Below, piece by piece: positions 50,682 to 62,026 of a stretch of DNA of 64,000 nt. Every line of letters starts with the position of its first letter. Position 1 is the first letter of the stretch. The position numbers were made by a program, and so were the translations under genes. The stretch covers positions 4,898,001 through 4,962,000 of the forward strand of contig NC_061126.1 of the NCBI RefSeq assembly GCF_905220365.1, written 5' to 3'. A model generated the notes under the pieces. That model had not been told where the DNA came from, searched no databases, and saw only the letters and a program-made list of their open reading frames with translations. Source of the DNA: Vanessa cardui (Eukaryota > Arthropoda > Insecta > Lepidoptera > Nymphalidae).

Positions 50682-50758
50682 ATTGGTAGTAGGGTTTTAT
50701 GCAAACCCATCTGAGTAGGTACAGGTGATATCTACTTAGATGGGTTTGCACAAAATGA
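50682..50758. repeat. Two TE2 heads fused as an inverted repeat
   Basis: A plus-strand TE2 head (TTGGTAGTAGGGTTTTATGC, CCATCTGAGTAGG) is followed after about 13 bases by a minus-strand head (CTACTTAGATGGGTTTGC). Arms 50695-50718 and 50732-50755 pair over 24 bases with two mismatches. Confidence 0.7.
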
Positions 50759-50848
50759 TCATATATTCGACCACTCGAAGCAGAAATTAGTAAATACCCG
50801 TACGAAAAATTCCCCGAACAAAAAAAGAAAACTTCACAAATACTTTTT

Positions 50849-51145
50849 ACTTGGTGGTAGGGCTTTGTGCTAGCTTGTTTGGGTAGATACCACCCACTTA
50901 TCAGTTATTCTTCCGCCAAATAACAGTACTCAGTATTTGTGGGTTTCGGTTTGAAGGGTGTTCTAGCCTATGTAACAACAGACTCAGTCGACATAACATC
51001 TTAACTCCCAAGGTTGTTGCGGAATTGGTGACATAAGAAATTAATCATTATTAATATTTCCTACAACGTCATTGTCTATGAGTGATGGCGACCACTTACC
51101 AACGGACGGCCCGTTTGACGGTCCGCTTACTTTTATCATAAGAAA
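50849..51145 (+). repeat. TE2 interspersed element, near full length
   Basis: ACTTGGTGGTAGGGCTTTGT to GACGGTCCGCTTACTTTTAT, with an A-rich end. It lies about 90 bases after the inverted TE2 heads. Confidence 0.82.
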
Positions 51146-51854
51146 ATACTATAATTTATTTTTCGTGTTACAATAAAAGTATGAGCCTTTGAAATTATTG
51201 ATTGAAAAATTACAAATTAGATTACACCTCACCACAACAATATGCAAAAATTCTTAAAGCTTGTATTATATATACCCACACGACCATATATTTCGATATT
51301 TGACACTTATTATAAACCATTTTAATATATTTTTTAGGTTCTAAAAAAAATATTATACCCTGATTATTATTATTACTTTTTGAAAGGTAAGTGTCACAAT
51401 CACAATTGACTATTTATTCTTAAGTAAATGTGTTGAATATAGAACCTTATAGTTATACCCTATAGAATATTGATTGGTCAACGCAAGCCGCATGGGGCCA
51501 GTTTAAGTACACATTTCGTTAATGGAAGTTCGACGTCTGGCATTTAATTGTATAAGTTATATGAGTTATTTCCCTCATCTTATTTTAAATTAACTAGCTA
51601 CCCGTACATACTTTGTGTGAATAAAATTCATACAAAATTACAACGCCCCCAGTTACTTCTCTACGTTGAAATTTTCAAGTTCTCTTGCTTACGTTATAAA
51701 TTAATCCTATGTTCCGCTCAGTAGACTGTTCGTTGATAGTAAATCAAGACAAACGTTTGTAAACATACCTTTATATTCATACATGTTAATATTATTAGGT
51801 ATACAATCTGTAAAACAACTAATGTCACACTTTCGATCCAGTTTGGACAATTTA
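51146..51854. other. No gene seen
   Basis: AT-rich with a short GCTACCCGTACATAC repeat scrap at 51597. Confidence 0.5.
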
Positions 51855-52126
51855 GTAGCCTAAGATATCCTCTCCCTTTGAGGAGAAGGTTTGGAACATA
51901 TTTCACCACGCTGTTCCAATGCGGTTTGATGAAATACACATGTAGCTGAATTTTTTTAAAATTACACACATGCAGGTTTCCTCAAGGTGTTTTCCTTCAC
52001 CGCCGAGAATGATATGAATTATAAACACAAATTAAGCACATAAATATTCAGTGGTGCTTGCCTGGGTTTGAACTCGCTATCATCGGTTAAGATGCACGCG
52101 TTCTAACCACTGGGTCATCTCGGCTC
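51855..52126 (-). repeat. Metulj-like SINE
   Basis: Minus copy from GTAGCCTAAGATATCCTCTC to CTGGGTCATCTCGGCTC. The tail end is truncated. Confidence 0.85.
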
Positions 52127-52892
52127 GTTTAATAATTAACTAACAATTAAATCATATTTTAATTCAAATGAAACATTGAATAACTAGTTGTGAATATACA
52201 TTGAAGTCATCATTTCGCATCACTTTGCTTTATATTATAAGTGGAATTAATAATTAGTCGAAATAATTCATGCTGAGTGGACGGCGATTTCTTTGAATTC
52301 AACAACAAAATATACCATCTTACAAGTATTACTTGTATTCCACCAATTACAGATAACAATGTTTCAATGTTAAGAAAATTATTATCGAAAAAAAGATACA
52401 AAATTTATCCACAATAATTTTTTAGGCTGTTTTTTGTTCTACTATGTTAAATGGACCTAATTTAACCAGGTAATATATAATATATAATATATATATATAT
52501 ATATAATAATAATGTAACCAGGTCACGCATACAAAGACGGGTGTACTATAATCTTTTTCGTCCACAATTCTCGCATATCGTTAAAATAAGATTAGAATAT
52601 GTAGCTTGCCATTTTTATTTCGTCCTTCGTTCACTGGGTGGTTCAGCCGTAAACAGCTTTACGTACACTTAAAGCGCTTTCATTTTGATTCTTTTATTTT
52701 GATGTATTTATTATGGATCTTAAAGATAAGGTTCTGAACATAAACCGCTTTCTTCACTTCTTTATACTAAACTATATTTCTTATTATTTTTTTGTAGTAT
52801 TTTCGTGAACCTCTTAAAGACATAGACATTCTAATCGACTAAAGATCAAATCTTAGTCAAATTAAATTACAGAGGTACTGTGCTGTGTAACA
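52127..52892. other. No gene seen
   Basis: AT-rich; contains the AT microsatellite at 52.5 kb. Confidence 0.5.
52473..52515. repeat. AT-rich microsatellite
   Basis: TAATATATAATATATAATAT followed by a pure AT run and TAATAATAAT. Confidence 0.88.
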
Positions 52893-53176
52893 AACAACAA
52901 CAACAGCTTGTAAATTCCCACTGCTGGGCTAAAAGCCTCCTCTCCAATTGAGGAGAAAGTTTGGAACATATTTCCACCATTTTGTTCAAATGCGGGTTGG
53001 TGGAATACACATGTGGCAGAATTTCTATGAAATTTGTCACATGCAGGTTTCCTCACGATGTTTTCCTTCACCGCTGAGCACGAGATGAATTATAAAGACA
53101 AATTACGCACATGAATCTGCAGTGCTTGCCTGGGTTTAAACCCGCAACCATCGGTTAAGATGCGCGCCTTCTTACT
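52893..53176 (-). repeat. Metulj-like SINE, head truncated
   Basis: (CAA)n tail at the left, full body, and the head stops at GGTTAAGATGCGCGCC, where an RTE-like fragment begins. Confidence 0.85.
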
Positions 53177-53184
53177 TCTTACCA

Positions 53185-53350
53185 CTATACTAATATTATA
53201 AATGTAAAAGTATCTCTGTCTGTCTGTCACTCTTTCACGATGATGAACCGAATCTGATGAAATTTGGTATGAAAAAAAAATTTTAACTCCAAGAGTTTTA
53301 TTTGAGGACATAGAGTACCTTTTTTTCTAACATATGACAACCCCCCCCCC
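53185..53350 (+). repeat. RTE-like 3' fragment (family B) ending in a C-run
   Basis: CTAATATTATAAATGTAAAA, CTGTCTGTCTGTCAC and GATGAAATTTGGTATGAAAA; ends at a run of about 14 C residues near 53340. Confidence 0.55.
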
Positions 53351-53353
53351 CCT
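53340..53353. repeat. C homopolymer run
   Basis: About 14 C residues after CATATGACAA, at the edge of a LINE-derived fragment. Confidence 0.85.
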
Positions 53354-53361
53354 TCAAATGG

Positions 53362-53420
53362 AGTTTGGCCACAACTAGTTTTTAATAATATTTTTATTAA
53401 AAACTAGTTATTGCCAAACT
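53362..53420. repeat. 27-bp inverted repeat
   Basis: Arms 53362-53388 and 53394-53420 match with two mismatches and a 5-base spacer; the inner 16 bases (AACTAGTTTTTAATAA) are perfect. It follows the C-run and the family B repeat. Confidence 0.85.
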
Positions 53421-53934
53421 TAAATTTAAATTGTATTGTTGGTTGTCACTGCTAAACTAAGACACAAAATTTCATGAAGATGCGAAGCAAGCTTGAAGCC
53501 CAAGCAAACAGAGTACCTACTTCTTGATACTTAATAACCCTTTATATTAACAACACAGGCCAAAAAATAAAAGTTATATTATGTTTGTCTAAAAGCTAAT
53601 TTAAGACATACCAGTCAATTTAGAAAGTGTTAAATTAATCCACGATGGCGGACAGTAACAGTACCCGGGGATAACCTGCGCGGAGCAGATAATGTTCAGC
53701 GAGGTTTTATAAGACCCAGCTAAACCAAGGCTATTATAAAGAAGGTAACTTATTGTAAATATACGTATAGCAATATTTATCACATTTTATTCTAGACTAT
53801 ATTCTAGACTCCTCGCTAGTCATTCAATGAACGGTTATATTTCACTATATAAAATGCCATACAATTTTTCTTCAGAACCTATAACAATAAATGTTTAACA
53901 TCCTAACAGAACTCTTTATAAATCTTTTTGGAAA

Positions 53935-54180
53935 CTAGTGACCCGCCCTGGCTTCGCACGGGTGCAATACTGATACTAAATCTATCACAGAATTTGTTTA
54001 TTTACGACATCACACGAGAAACATCTAAAATTATCAGTTTTTCGTAACTATATTGTCCATGGAATATATGCAAAAACCTTCCTCTCGAATCAAACTATCT
54101 ATAAAAAACCGCATTAAAAACCGTTGCGTAGGTTTCTTCATATGGATAGACAGCGGTAAGCGACTTTGTTATATGCTATG
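53935..54180 (+). repeat. Interspersed repeat family A, longest copy
   Basis: From CTAGTGACCCGCCCTGGCTT through TTGTCCATGGAATATATGC to AGCGGTAAGCGACTTTGTTA. It is widely dispersed in Lepidoptera; class probably an RTE 3' end, but no ORF is present here. Confidence 0.6.
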
Positions 54181-55752
54181 TTAGATTAGAACTTTGTTAA
54201 ACATCAAAATTAATCTTGAAAATATTCATTTTTAAAGGACAACGGATACGAATTTTCTATTGGAGAGCACTCACGGCAGCTCTTAACGCCAAAATAATTA
54301 CGTCTCGTTGACCTAGAAATGCGTTGTCGTAAATATCAGCGGCATTAGGTACTAGAATATGGAAAAAGGATCACACGTTGGTAGACAGACAGTAATTTAT
54401 AATTTTATTGAGCTGAAAAAAAATATTGACACTGTGGATACATCGATAGCAATTTAATACTTAGGTTAAATCTTGCAACTTAAATTATATACAGTTTTAT
54501 TATTCCTGAAATTATTCAACTATTTCTGGAGCTGCTAAGAATAACATCTATTGTAAAATAAAATTATACATAAAATTAGAGCCCATAAAAATTATATTTC
54601 GATTTTTTTTTAATTTAAATAAGGGCAAAGGAAGAATACCCGAGGTCAATTAAAAAAAATTAAAAATCGTTTCATAAATGACAGGGTTTTCAAGTTACAA
54701 ATTTTTAAAAATCCATCTGGATTCAGAATTATCCAGAATATTTTAATTAAGATTGTAAAAAACAAATAAAAGTTTATTCATAAAATGATTGATTTTTTTA
54801 TCAAAACAAATTATAATTGGATAAAACAGTATTTCGGTCGTAATTAATACTAAGTGCTACAATCTCATAATTGATATTCTTCTAGAAAAAACACGCAAGA
54901 CAAACTCTATACTCTATCTTTCAAAATAAATTTCTATTTGCTTGGAACTTTCAAGTGTAACTAGTCACTTTGTTTCTCTTAACTTTTTATGAAATTTATA
55001 TTGAACTGCAATACAAATTCTGAAATACTTACCTAGAAGTCAGCGGTAAAGCAGCGTGGCTACTCGAAACTCGAAACTCTCACCTTTCAGAAGGGCCCTT
55101 TCTTCAGATCAAAAGTTATGTATTTTTTTTTCTTTCAAGTGCAATATTTTTTGTATAAAAATAATCAAATATTATCATCGGGATCGTTTCAATAGACTTT
55201 TGAGTATTTTTAAAAGTATAATTCGCCTTGTCCTTATCTCAATACTTAAAAATTATTTATTGTTTTCACAATTGTCATTTTGGGCTGTAAGCTGTATGTA
55301 TGTCGAGGGATTGAGTCCTGAAAGCCTTATGTCTAACTATACATGTTCGAAATAAACCAAACAAAAGAAAATGTGCATGTGTTTCTTACTTACTTAATTT
55401 TCATTGTACCTTTTAATATTTAGTCTTCAACATTCGTACTTATACATGATTATCAATCATTGATTAACTAGTCAAAATGGTCGAGTCGTTAAAACATGCC
55501 CTGTGGTCTTCGCTGAGGCGGAGAAAGAAGCTTTAGATCATCTCTTCAAAAAATAAAGAAGGTCCTAACATAGCATTGCGTCATTTACAGGCTGTTTCTT
55601 TACCATCATTCAACCCTGATCACAACACAGTGTATTATTTAATATTATAAAGCTATTTCTCTTGACTTACTATCAAGTAACAGCACAGAAACTACTCTAG
55701 AAAAGTCTAGAAAGTGAAGTTTAGCTTCAGTCAATTTAAATGAATTTTTTAA
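54181..55752. other. No gene seen
   Basis: A 99-codon plus-strand frame at 55056 is low-complexity in its second half and has no recognised domain. GC-richer spot at 54270-54350 unexplained. Confidence 0.4.
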
Positions 55753-55982
55753 GAGCCGAGATGGCCCAGTGGTAAGAACGCATGCATTATAACCTACCGA
55801 TTAAAGCCTACACAAGCACCACTAAATATTAATTTGCTTAATTTGTGTTCATATCGTGCTCGGTGGTGAAGGAAACCTGCATATGTATCGGAGCAGCGTG
55901 GTAGAATATGCTGCTAACCTTCTCCTCAAAGGTAGAGAAAGCCTTAGGCCAGCAGTGGGAAATTTACATGCTGTTACTGTTA
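55753..55982 (+). repeat. Metulj-like SINE with internal deletions
   Basis: GAGCCGAGATGGCCCAGTGG head and GCTTAATTTGTGTTCAT, but the ATTCTGCCACATGTG region is lost between GAAACCTGCATATGT and GAGCAGCGTGGTAG. Confidence 0.8.
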
Positions 55983-56716
55983 GCTGGTAACTCGGAACGG
56001 ACCACTTGTAAAATCATTTTTTTCTACATTTTAAGTGCTATAAAAAGACAAATAGTCCATCTAATTTTAAGAATGACCTAGATTGGGTGATGCAATGACG
56101 ACATTGGAATCATATTAAGCGACACGTCGGCGAGCGATCGGCCATCAATATTTGTGTAGCATACACAGTTGAGGAACACAAGCATACGACAATTGTAAAC
56201 AAAGGCACGCTTCAAATACACTATTTTCCAAGTTTGTACGCTTATGTACATACATCTTTAAATTCCCGACAAATTATGTAGTTGTATTTCGTTTAATCTA
56301 GAAAATTCTAAAATGGACAACAGATGTCGTAATATGTTTTTTATAAAAACGATAATGACTTTCCTTAACAGAATTATGAATATATCATTTAATATACGCC
56401 TAGAAGTAGCTGAATGCATTATTAGAACACGTACCAGTTTTCTGTTATTATTATACCATTTATGGTCAGCGACTTCAGTGTCTTTTTAGAGGTCAATCGG
56501 TAAGTGTCTATATGAAATATATAATCATATATGAAAACTACTATTTATGCGTACATTAAATTTGCATCTTACAATTGTTTATAAATCCAGCACAGATGTG
56601 TTTAACTATTTAATACGTTTATTTGTTACATATTTTATAAGATATCGTTTTAAAGTAATAGTTGAAAAGGATGCTTCCAAACGTTTTTATGTTTAACATT
56701 TAAACATGAATATTTT

Positions 56717-56955
56717 ACTGGGCGGCAGGACTTTTTGTGAGGTCGTCAGGGTACATACCGCCCACTCATCACTTATTTAACAGCTATTTACACCTAATAG
56801 CACCACTTAACATTACTGAGTTCTGGTTTGAAGGGTAAGTGTGCCGGTGTAATTACAAGCGCAAAGGACATAACTTCGTAGTTCCCAAGGTTTATAGCGC
56901 ATTGACGATGTAAGGAATGGTTAATATTACACTGCCAATGTGTATGGCAAGCCGT
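56717..56955 (+). repeat. TE2 copy, diverged
   Basis: ACTGGGCGGCAGGACTTTTT, GGTTTGAAGGGTAAGTGTGC and AGTTCCCAAGG ... TGACGATGTAAGGAATGG are in TE2 order. Confidence 0.72.
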
Positions 56956-57064
56956 CTACCATTTATATATAATCAATCTTTCAATCGTCGACAGTCTACA
57001 ATCATCACTCTATTTTAGTTAAGATAACAATTTGAGAACTCCTTAATTATATATCGAATGTACA

Positions 57065-57172
57065 CGAGGCTGTGCCCGTACTCCCAAGACGCCCTACATG
57101 ACCTTCCGTACCTGTTGCTCGCCCAGAGAAAGTGACGCGGCCAAAATGCGCCGCCGCCCTTGGTGATACCAA
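57065..57172. promoter_or_regulatory. Short GC-rich island, function unknown
   Basis: About 100 bases are rich in CpG (AAAGTGACGCGGCC, ATGCGCCGCCGCCC) within AT-rich DNA and match none of the local repeats. On the minus strand an open stretch ends in GAGCAACAG followed by GTACGG, which resembles a splice donor. Exon or regulatory element are both possible. Confidence 0.25.
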
Positions 57173-57479
57173 CTTATAATGTTTCATCTGTTAAATGGCA
57201 AATTATTCAAGCTTCAATAAAAGAAATATATAAAAATAAAGTTTAATTTATAATATTCTAAAATCATCCATTTAATCATATAGTAAATGAGAAATTGTAT
57301 ACAAAGATATTGAAAATAAACTACCAACCTGATTTACATAAATAAATTATTTACATTACATCTAATCGTAAAGTAAGAGACACAAGTGTCATCCCATTGT
57401 CTACAAAAAGTGATTAATTTATTTAATCAATATTTGCATAGATCAATACCACTAACAAGCACCATACACGTCTTAGCCG

Positions 57480-57720
57480 AAGATGTAAGACACATCTCAG
57501 ATTGCAGGTAAAAGCAATATATAATGTACAATTATACGGAGTGCGTGCAGCGAGGCGTAAGCGATTATACGGGTGAATACATTCGCATCGCACCTGCAAA
57601 TATGGGGTAAGGTCGCATCTAGGAGGGCAACACTGGCCCGGGGAGCGGCAGTTTTCGCGAGACGCGGTGCTGGCCGCGCGCCGCTCAACCCTTAACCCGA
57701 TCCGCGTATAAAACAAGTGC
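57480..57720 (+). promoter_or_regulatory. GC-rich island with a TATA box at its 3' edge
   Basis: About 240 bases with many CpGs (e.g. GCGAGACGCGG and GGCCGCGCGCCG) stand in very AT-rich flanks. It ends in CGCGTATAAAAC, with TATAAAA at 57707-57713. A plus-strand transcript would start near 57737. No coding frame is convincing: a 100-codon minus-strand frame here has unlikely composition and reads across the island edges. It may be a core promoter, lncRNA start or conserved regulatory block. Confidence 0.35.
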
Positions 57721-57737
57721 TTCAACTGTTATTCTTC

Positions 57738-59527
57738 CAATTAAATACAAAACTACTCATTCTAAACGGTATTTTAAATAATCTCCTTCAAAAAAATATT
57801 TAATCTCAATTAAATCTTATTGAATTGAAATCAATTTGAATAACGTATCAAAAATCTTTTGGTATCTTTTAAACAATTTAATTATCATTAATATTGTACG
57901 TATTTTGGTGTCCCAATATATATGATGTAAAAATGTTTTATTGTTTAAATTTAGGTATATTTCCTGGGAGTTCTCTTGAATTATAATATTCTATCGGTGA
58001 TGTGAACGCTTAGCTGCCATTGAAGTATTAAGGTCGATGTTCACACTTGACTTAATTGACAATGAACTTTCCCATATGACATCAAATAATGATTTTACAA
58101 AATTTAGCTTTAAGCAAGCAAGAAATCAGAGTTAAAATGGCTCCAGTAAACATCATTCATTTTATCGGCGCTTATTTATTTTAAAACAAGTTATTACTTG
58201 TTAAAAATATTTTCAATACTCCAGTGTAACATGAGATATTTAAAAAAGTAGCTCTCATAGAATTCAATACGCTAATTCAATTTTAATTCAAGATCATACT
58301 TACGACTGAAACCTCGAAGACGGCTGAACATCAGTAGCTCAGCGCTACGCATAAATTGAATCCTCGTCGGAGTTAGACATAATTTGATCTTTCTAGAGGT
58401 TCGCTCTGGTTGAAAACTGCTAATTTAAATAAATTCGCAATCCACTGAGATGATCTTTCCTGAGATAACTCGAAGCGCAACAGTTAGCTCGTTATCTGGT
58501 CTCATTTTATATGATTTTTCACAGACGATTCGCTTTAAGATTATCCGTTCACACTCGGCGACTGAATATATAAAATGTTTTCATAAAATGACTTTCTTTT
58601 TCTTTCTATACTCGTCTTGGCAACGTTAACATTGATTTAATCTTGTAAAATCAGAACTGCTTGTAAGATTCCACTTGAATAAAGTATACTTTGAATTTGA
58701 TTAAAACATTGTTTTGTTTTCTAAATATGAACGAAAATTTAGCTCTATTTTACCTTCGTTTTTTTGTATAGGATTTGTTTCATTTGATGATAAATCAAAG
58801 ATTTAAAAATCGAACCGGGTTAAATATACCTTAAAACTTCTTTAATACAAAAGATTTTTCTTTAGTTTACAAATTTCTTCATTTACTTAATTCTCCTTTC
58901 ACCTTCTTTATTCATTTAAATATATGCATGAGTCATATCCTTTATTACAAAGGCAGAACTAATATGGCATCTACGTAGTTATCTCAGTAATGTCGACTAT
59001 ACGTAGCAATGAATTTTAACGGTAGAATATTCAGTAATGATTCCCTTTGACCCAGATTTTGAATGATTCGTTAAATATTCAAATATTAATTATTCAATCC
59101 TTGTCAATCTACATTTGTATGTCAACGTTTTGATATTTTCAAGTGATTACAAAAATCCCTAAAGGAACGACGGTATGGAATCGAGCGACACAGTTTCTTA
59201 AACCTACTTTGCATAGAAAATGGACGATGGAATGGAAAAGCAGTAAAATTTTACAAAGTTTATAGTATCTTATTTGGTATTAAGGAATTGGGTTCTATAT
59301 AAAATGTTCTGTACAATTTCTACCATCTGAATTACTTTGTAAGCGATATTTATTTATGTCGATTACCAGTTCGTAAATATGTTTTAAATTCAAAAGAAAA
59401 TCAGCTTAAGACAATGTAGTCTAGCTGTATTTTTGTTTATAAATAATATGTCAAACTTAAAATGCATTGAGATGCTATGAGTCATTATGCTCTCGGTTTG
59501 TTTTGCAAAAACAGTACTATTATTTAA
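57738..59527. other. No gene seen
   Basis: AT-rich sequence after the TATA-bearing island; only a short LINE tail at 58.65 kb is recognisable. Confidence 0.45.
58637..58702 (+). repeat. Short CR1/Jockey-like LINE 3' tail
   Basis: CTGCTTGTAAGATTCCACTT followed by GAATAAAGTATACTTTGAAT is the terminal 60 bases of the LINE 3' UTR. Confidence 0.5.
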
Positions 59528-59710
59528 TGGACTGTAGAACTTTGTACCAGCTCGTCTGACTAAGTTAGGTGACTTACTTATCAGATATCCCTCTGCTACA
59601 CAACGTTTGAAGTGAGCAAACAATTGAAACTAAATGTACGAGGATCATAACATATAATTTTCTAAGTTGATGGCGCATTGGCAGTTAAGTAAATGGTTAA
59701 TATCTACGTC
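59528..59710 (+). repeat. TE2 copy, strongly diverged
   Basis: GGACTGTAGAACTTTGTACC, AGCTCGTCTGAC, GATGGCGCATTGGCAG and AAATGGTTAATATCTACGTC can be placed in TE2 order. Confidence 0.5.
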
Positions 59711-59779
59711 ATAAAAAAAAATTGATTATTATTCTACAGCATAAGTAATTAAAACTTTTTGATTCATAATTATATATGA

Positions 59780-60079
59780 GAGTCGAGATGGCCCAGTGAT
59801 TAGAAAGCGTGCATCTTAACCGATGTTTGCGGGTTCAAACCCAGGCAAGCACCGCTGATTCATGTCACTTAATTTGTCTTTATAATTCATCTCGTGCTCA
59901 GCGGTGAAGGAAAACATCGTGAGGAAACCTGCATGTGACAAATTTTAAAGAAATTCTGCCACATGTGTATTCCACCAACCCGCATTGGAACAGCGTGGTG
60001 GAATATGTTCCAAACCTTCTCCTCAAAGGGAGAGGAGGCCATTAGCCCAGCAGTGGGAATTTACAGGCTGTTGTTGTTG
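59780..60079 (+). repeat. Metulj-like SINE with near-perfect target-site duplication
   Basis: Full-length copy from GAGTCGAGATGGCCCAGTG to CAGGCTGTTGTTGTTG. Flanks AATTATATATGA (59768-59779) and AATTATCTATGA (60080-60091) match at 11 of 12 bases, so the insertion boundaries are secure. Confidence 0.92.
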
Positions 60080-60109
60080 AATTATCTATGAAAAAAATAC
60101 TAATATAGT

Positions 60110-60235
60110 GGTTAATCCTAAGTCTCGACGTAAACAAACACCCACACAGAGAGTTCGTAGTACGCTACAGGCGGCGCCCACGCACGCCCGTCCATGACCC
60201 CGGCCATCCGTCTAGCAGGTTACTATACGTCAAAT
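60110..60235 (+). promoter_or_regulatory. GC-rich island with possible short first coding exon
   Basis: The island GGCGGCGCCCACGCACGCCC lies just after a Metulj-like SINE. On the plus strand an ATG at 60194 opens MTPAIRLA and reaches a CAG-GTTACT donor-like site in phase 1. On the minus strand a 29-codon frame (MAGVMDGRAWAPPVAYYEL...) also crosses it. Both are short, so coding status is undecided. Confidence 0.25.
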
Positions 60236-60597
60236 CATTTCAATTTTAAATAATTTCTTATAATACGCCCTTTAATTTCATAATTACATTAAACGTAAAA
60301 TATATTCTTCATATTTTACATTCAAATCGAAATCACAAATAGTGATCGATTCTACGGTATTTTCCCTATAATTTAAATTGCGATTCCAATTCTCTGCATT
60401 TGCTAAAATTTCCTCTCAAGAATCGTTATTCAGAATTACAAATAAGTGGTTTACATTAATTTATTGGACTTAGTGTACAATAAATTAATGTAGTCACATT
60501 CGGACCACGATATAAACATGTCGAATCTTTTTCCAAAAAAGTGATCTCAGCTCAAATTCAAGCAACATTTACAAAAGTAGCAAGTTTGAGAGTAGAT

Positions 60598-60682
60598 TCG
60601 GAACCTATTGTACGCTGCTCCAATGCGGGTAGGTTCCAACCAAGGGTTTCTTAATGATTTTTTCCTTCATCGCGATTTATTT
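60598..60682 (-). repeat. Degenerate Metulj-like body fragment
   Basis: GCTGCTCCAATGCGGGTAGG, then TTCTTAATGATTTTTTCCTT matches the middle of the SINE body on the minus strand. Confidence 0.45.
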
Positions 60683-61820
60683 TAAAGCATGTAAAAATAA
60701 TATTTAAACGTTAAACATAAAAGAGGTAAAATAAAAGGATACTTTATTTAAGGCTCTTACGCCCTTTTAACAAACGCGTTTGTTACTTAGAATATTATAG
60801 AATTAAATTGAATCTTAAGCTATTAAAATTACAGTTCAGACAGTAAATTTTAACGACAAGCAAGAGGGCAGCAAACAATTCTGTTTAGATTTCATAAAAT
60901 GTCCTCCGTTGTGCACATTTAATTTTATTTAGAGTATAAAAATTCTAGTAAAATGTTCGTTTTATATTTATACATTATACAATAAAAAATATATATAATA
61001 GCATGTACATACAAATTAAAATAAATAATAATTTTGTTAAAGATGTCTGAAGTGATGAATAATAATACCGTTGATAACAAATAAAAATATATTATTAAAA
61101 TATTATATGACCTGTCGCGCAAATAGTTGCCGGTACTTTTGTGTCATCAACACATGTTGGTAACAAAAGCTTATGTAAATAACTTACATTGTCAATGAGA
61201 ATTAAAACAATTCTGCGTTAACACTGCAATTGCAAACATTGAAAACACAGAAATTGCCAACTATTTCAGTGGACCAAAGTATGATTTCATTTAGCGTTTA
61301 AACCAGACCAGTTAGTCTTGCGAGCCTGCAGCGGTCTGCCTTTACATAATACATATATATATTAATATATATACCAATGCTGTTGACCTAATTCTTACAA
61401 AATCTAAAACATATAATAATCCATTATATATCCGATATTAATAATATAAATGATTTATAAATATGCAATATGAAAGAAAAATATTATATATTTTCCAAAA
61501 ATAAATAGGATTATCAAAAAGTTTTGACGGCGTGTATAAAAATGTTTTATTTATTTATTTACCAGCTGCTTTGCGTCATTTCGCTGTTGTTTAATATTTA
61601 TCCTCTCTCAATTAGTGGATAAATATTCAAAACGAACGCGGGATTAGGAAATATTGAGATTTTTATTTTATATTCAAATAAAAATAAATTTATATTCGTA
61701 TAGATTTAGATTTCATGATTCATTTTATGTTCAGTTATAACTTTGAAAGAATTGATTCCGTCATAGTATGAAATTTTTAAAACGTATATAGCTTAATTTG
61801 TTATAGTATTTACTGATTTT
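60683..61820. other. No gene seen
   Basis: Very AT-rich, with a small GC-richer spot near 61320 (GCGAGCCTGCAGCGGTCTGC) of unknown meaning. Confidence 0.45.
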
Positions 61821-62026
61821 GACTACCTCCGTGGTCGAATGGTGTGTACACTGGTTTTCATGGGTACGCCATCGGTTCTGGGTTCGATTCCCGGTTGAGC
61901 CTTAGGTCTGGGTGTTTGTGGTACCGTCGTTACTTCTGATTTTCCATAACACAAGTGCTTTAGCTACTTACATTGGGATCAGGGTAATGTATGTGATGTT
62001 GTCTTATATTTATTATTATATATGCT
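61821..62026 (+). repeat. tRNA-derived SINE, second family
   Basis: A-box TGGTCGAATGG and a perfect B-box GGTTCGATTCC sit in a tRNA-like head (61830-61905). A body follows: GGTCTGGGTGTTTGTGGTAC, TTACTTCTGATTTTCCATAA, CATTGGGATCAGGGTAATG. The tRNA-like fold lacks a clean acceptor stem and the body is known from dispersed lepidopteran repeats, so this is a SINE rather than a working tRNA gene. Confidence 0.7.

Noticed and set aside
53601..53783. 60-codon minus-strand frame over a GC-richer patch
   Set aside because: No splice sites or domain; the patch is short and bordered by retroelement debris.
57423..57725. 100-codon minus-strand frame over the GC-rich island
   Set aside because: Arg/Cys/Leu-rich composition typical of a chance frame in CpG-rich DNA; it reads through both island edges, with no domain or splice sites.
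61830..61905. tRNA gene candidate with perfect B-box
   Set aside because: No well-paired acceptor stem, and it continues into a known type of dispersed SINE body.
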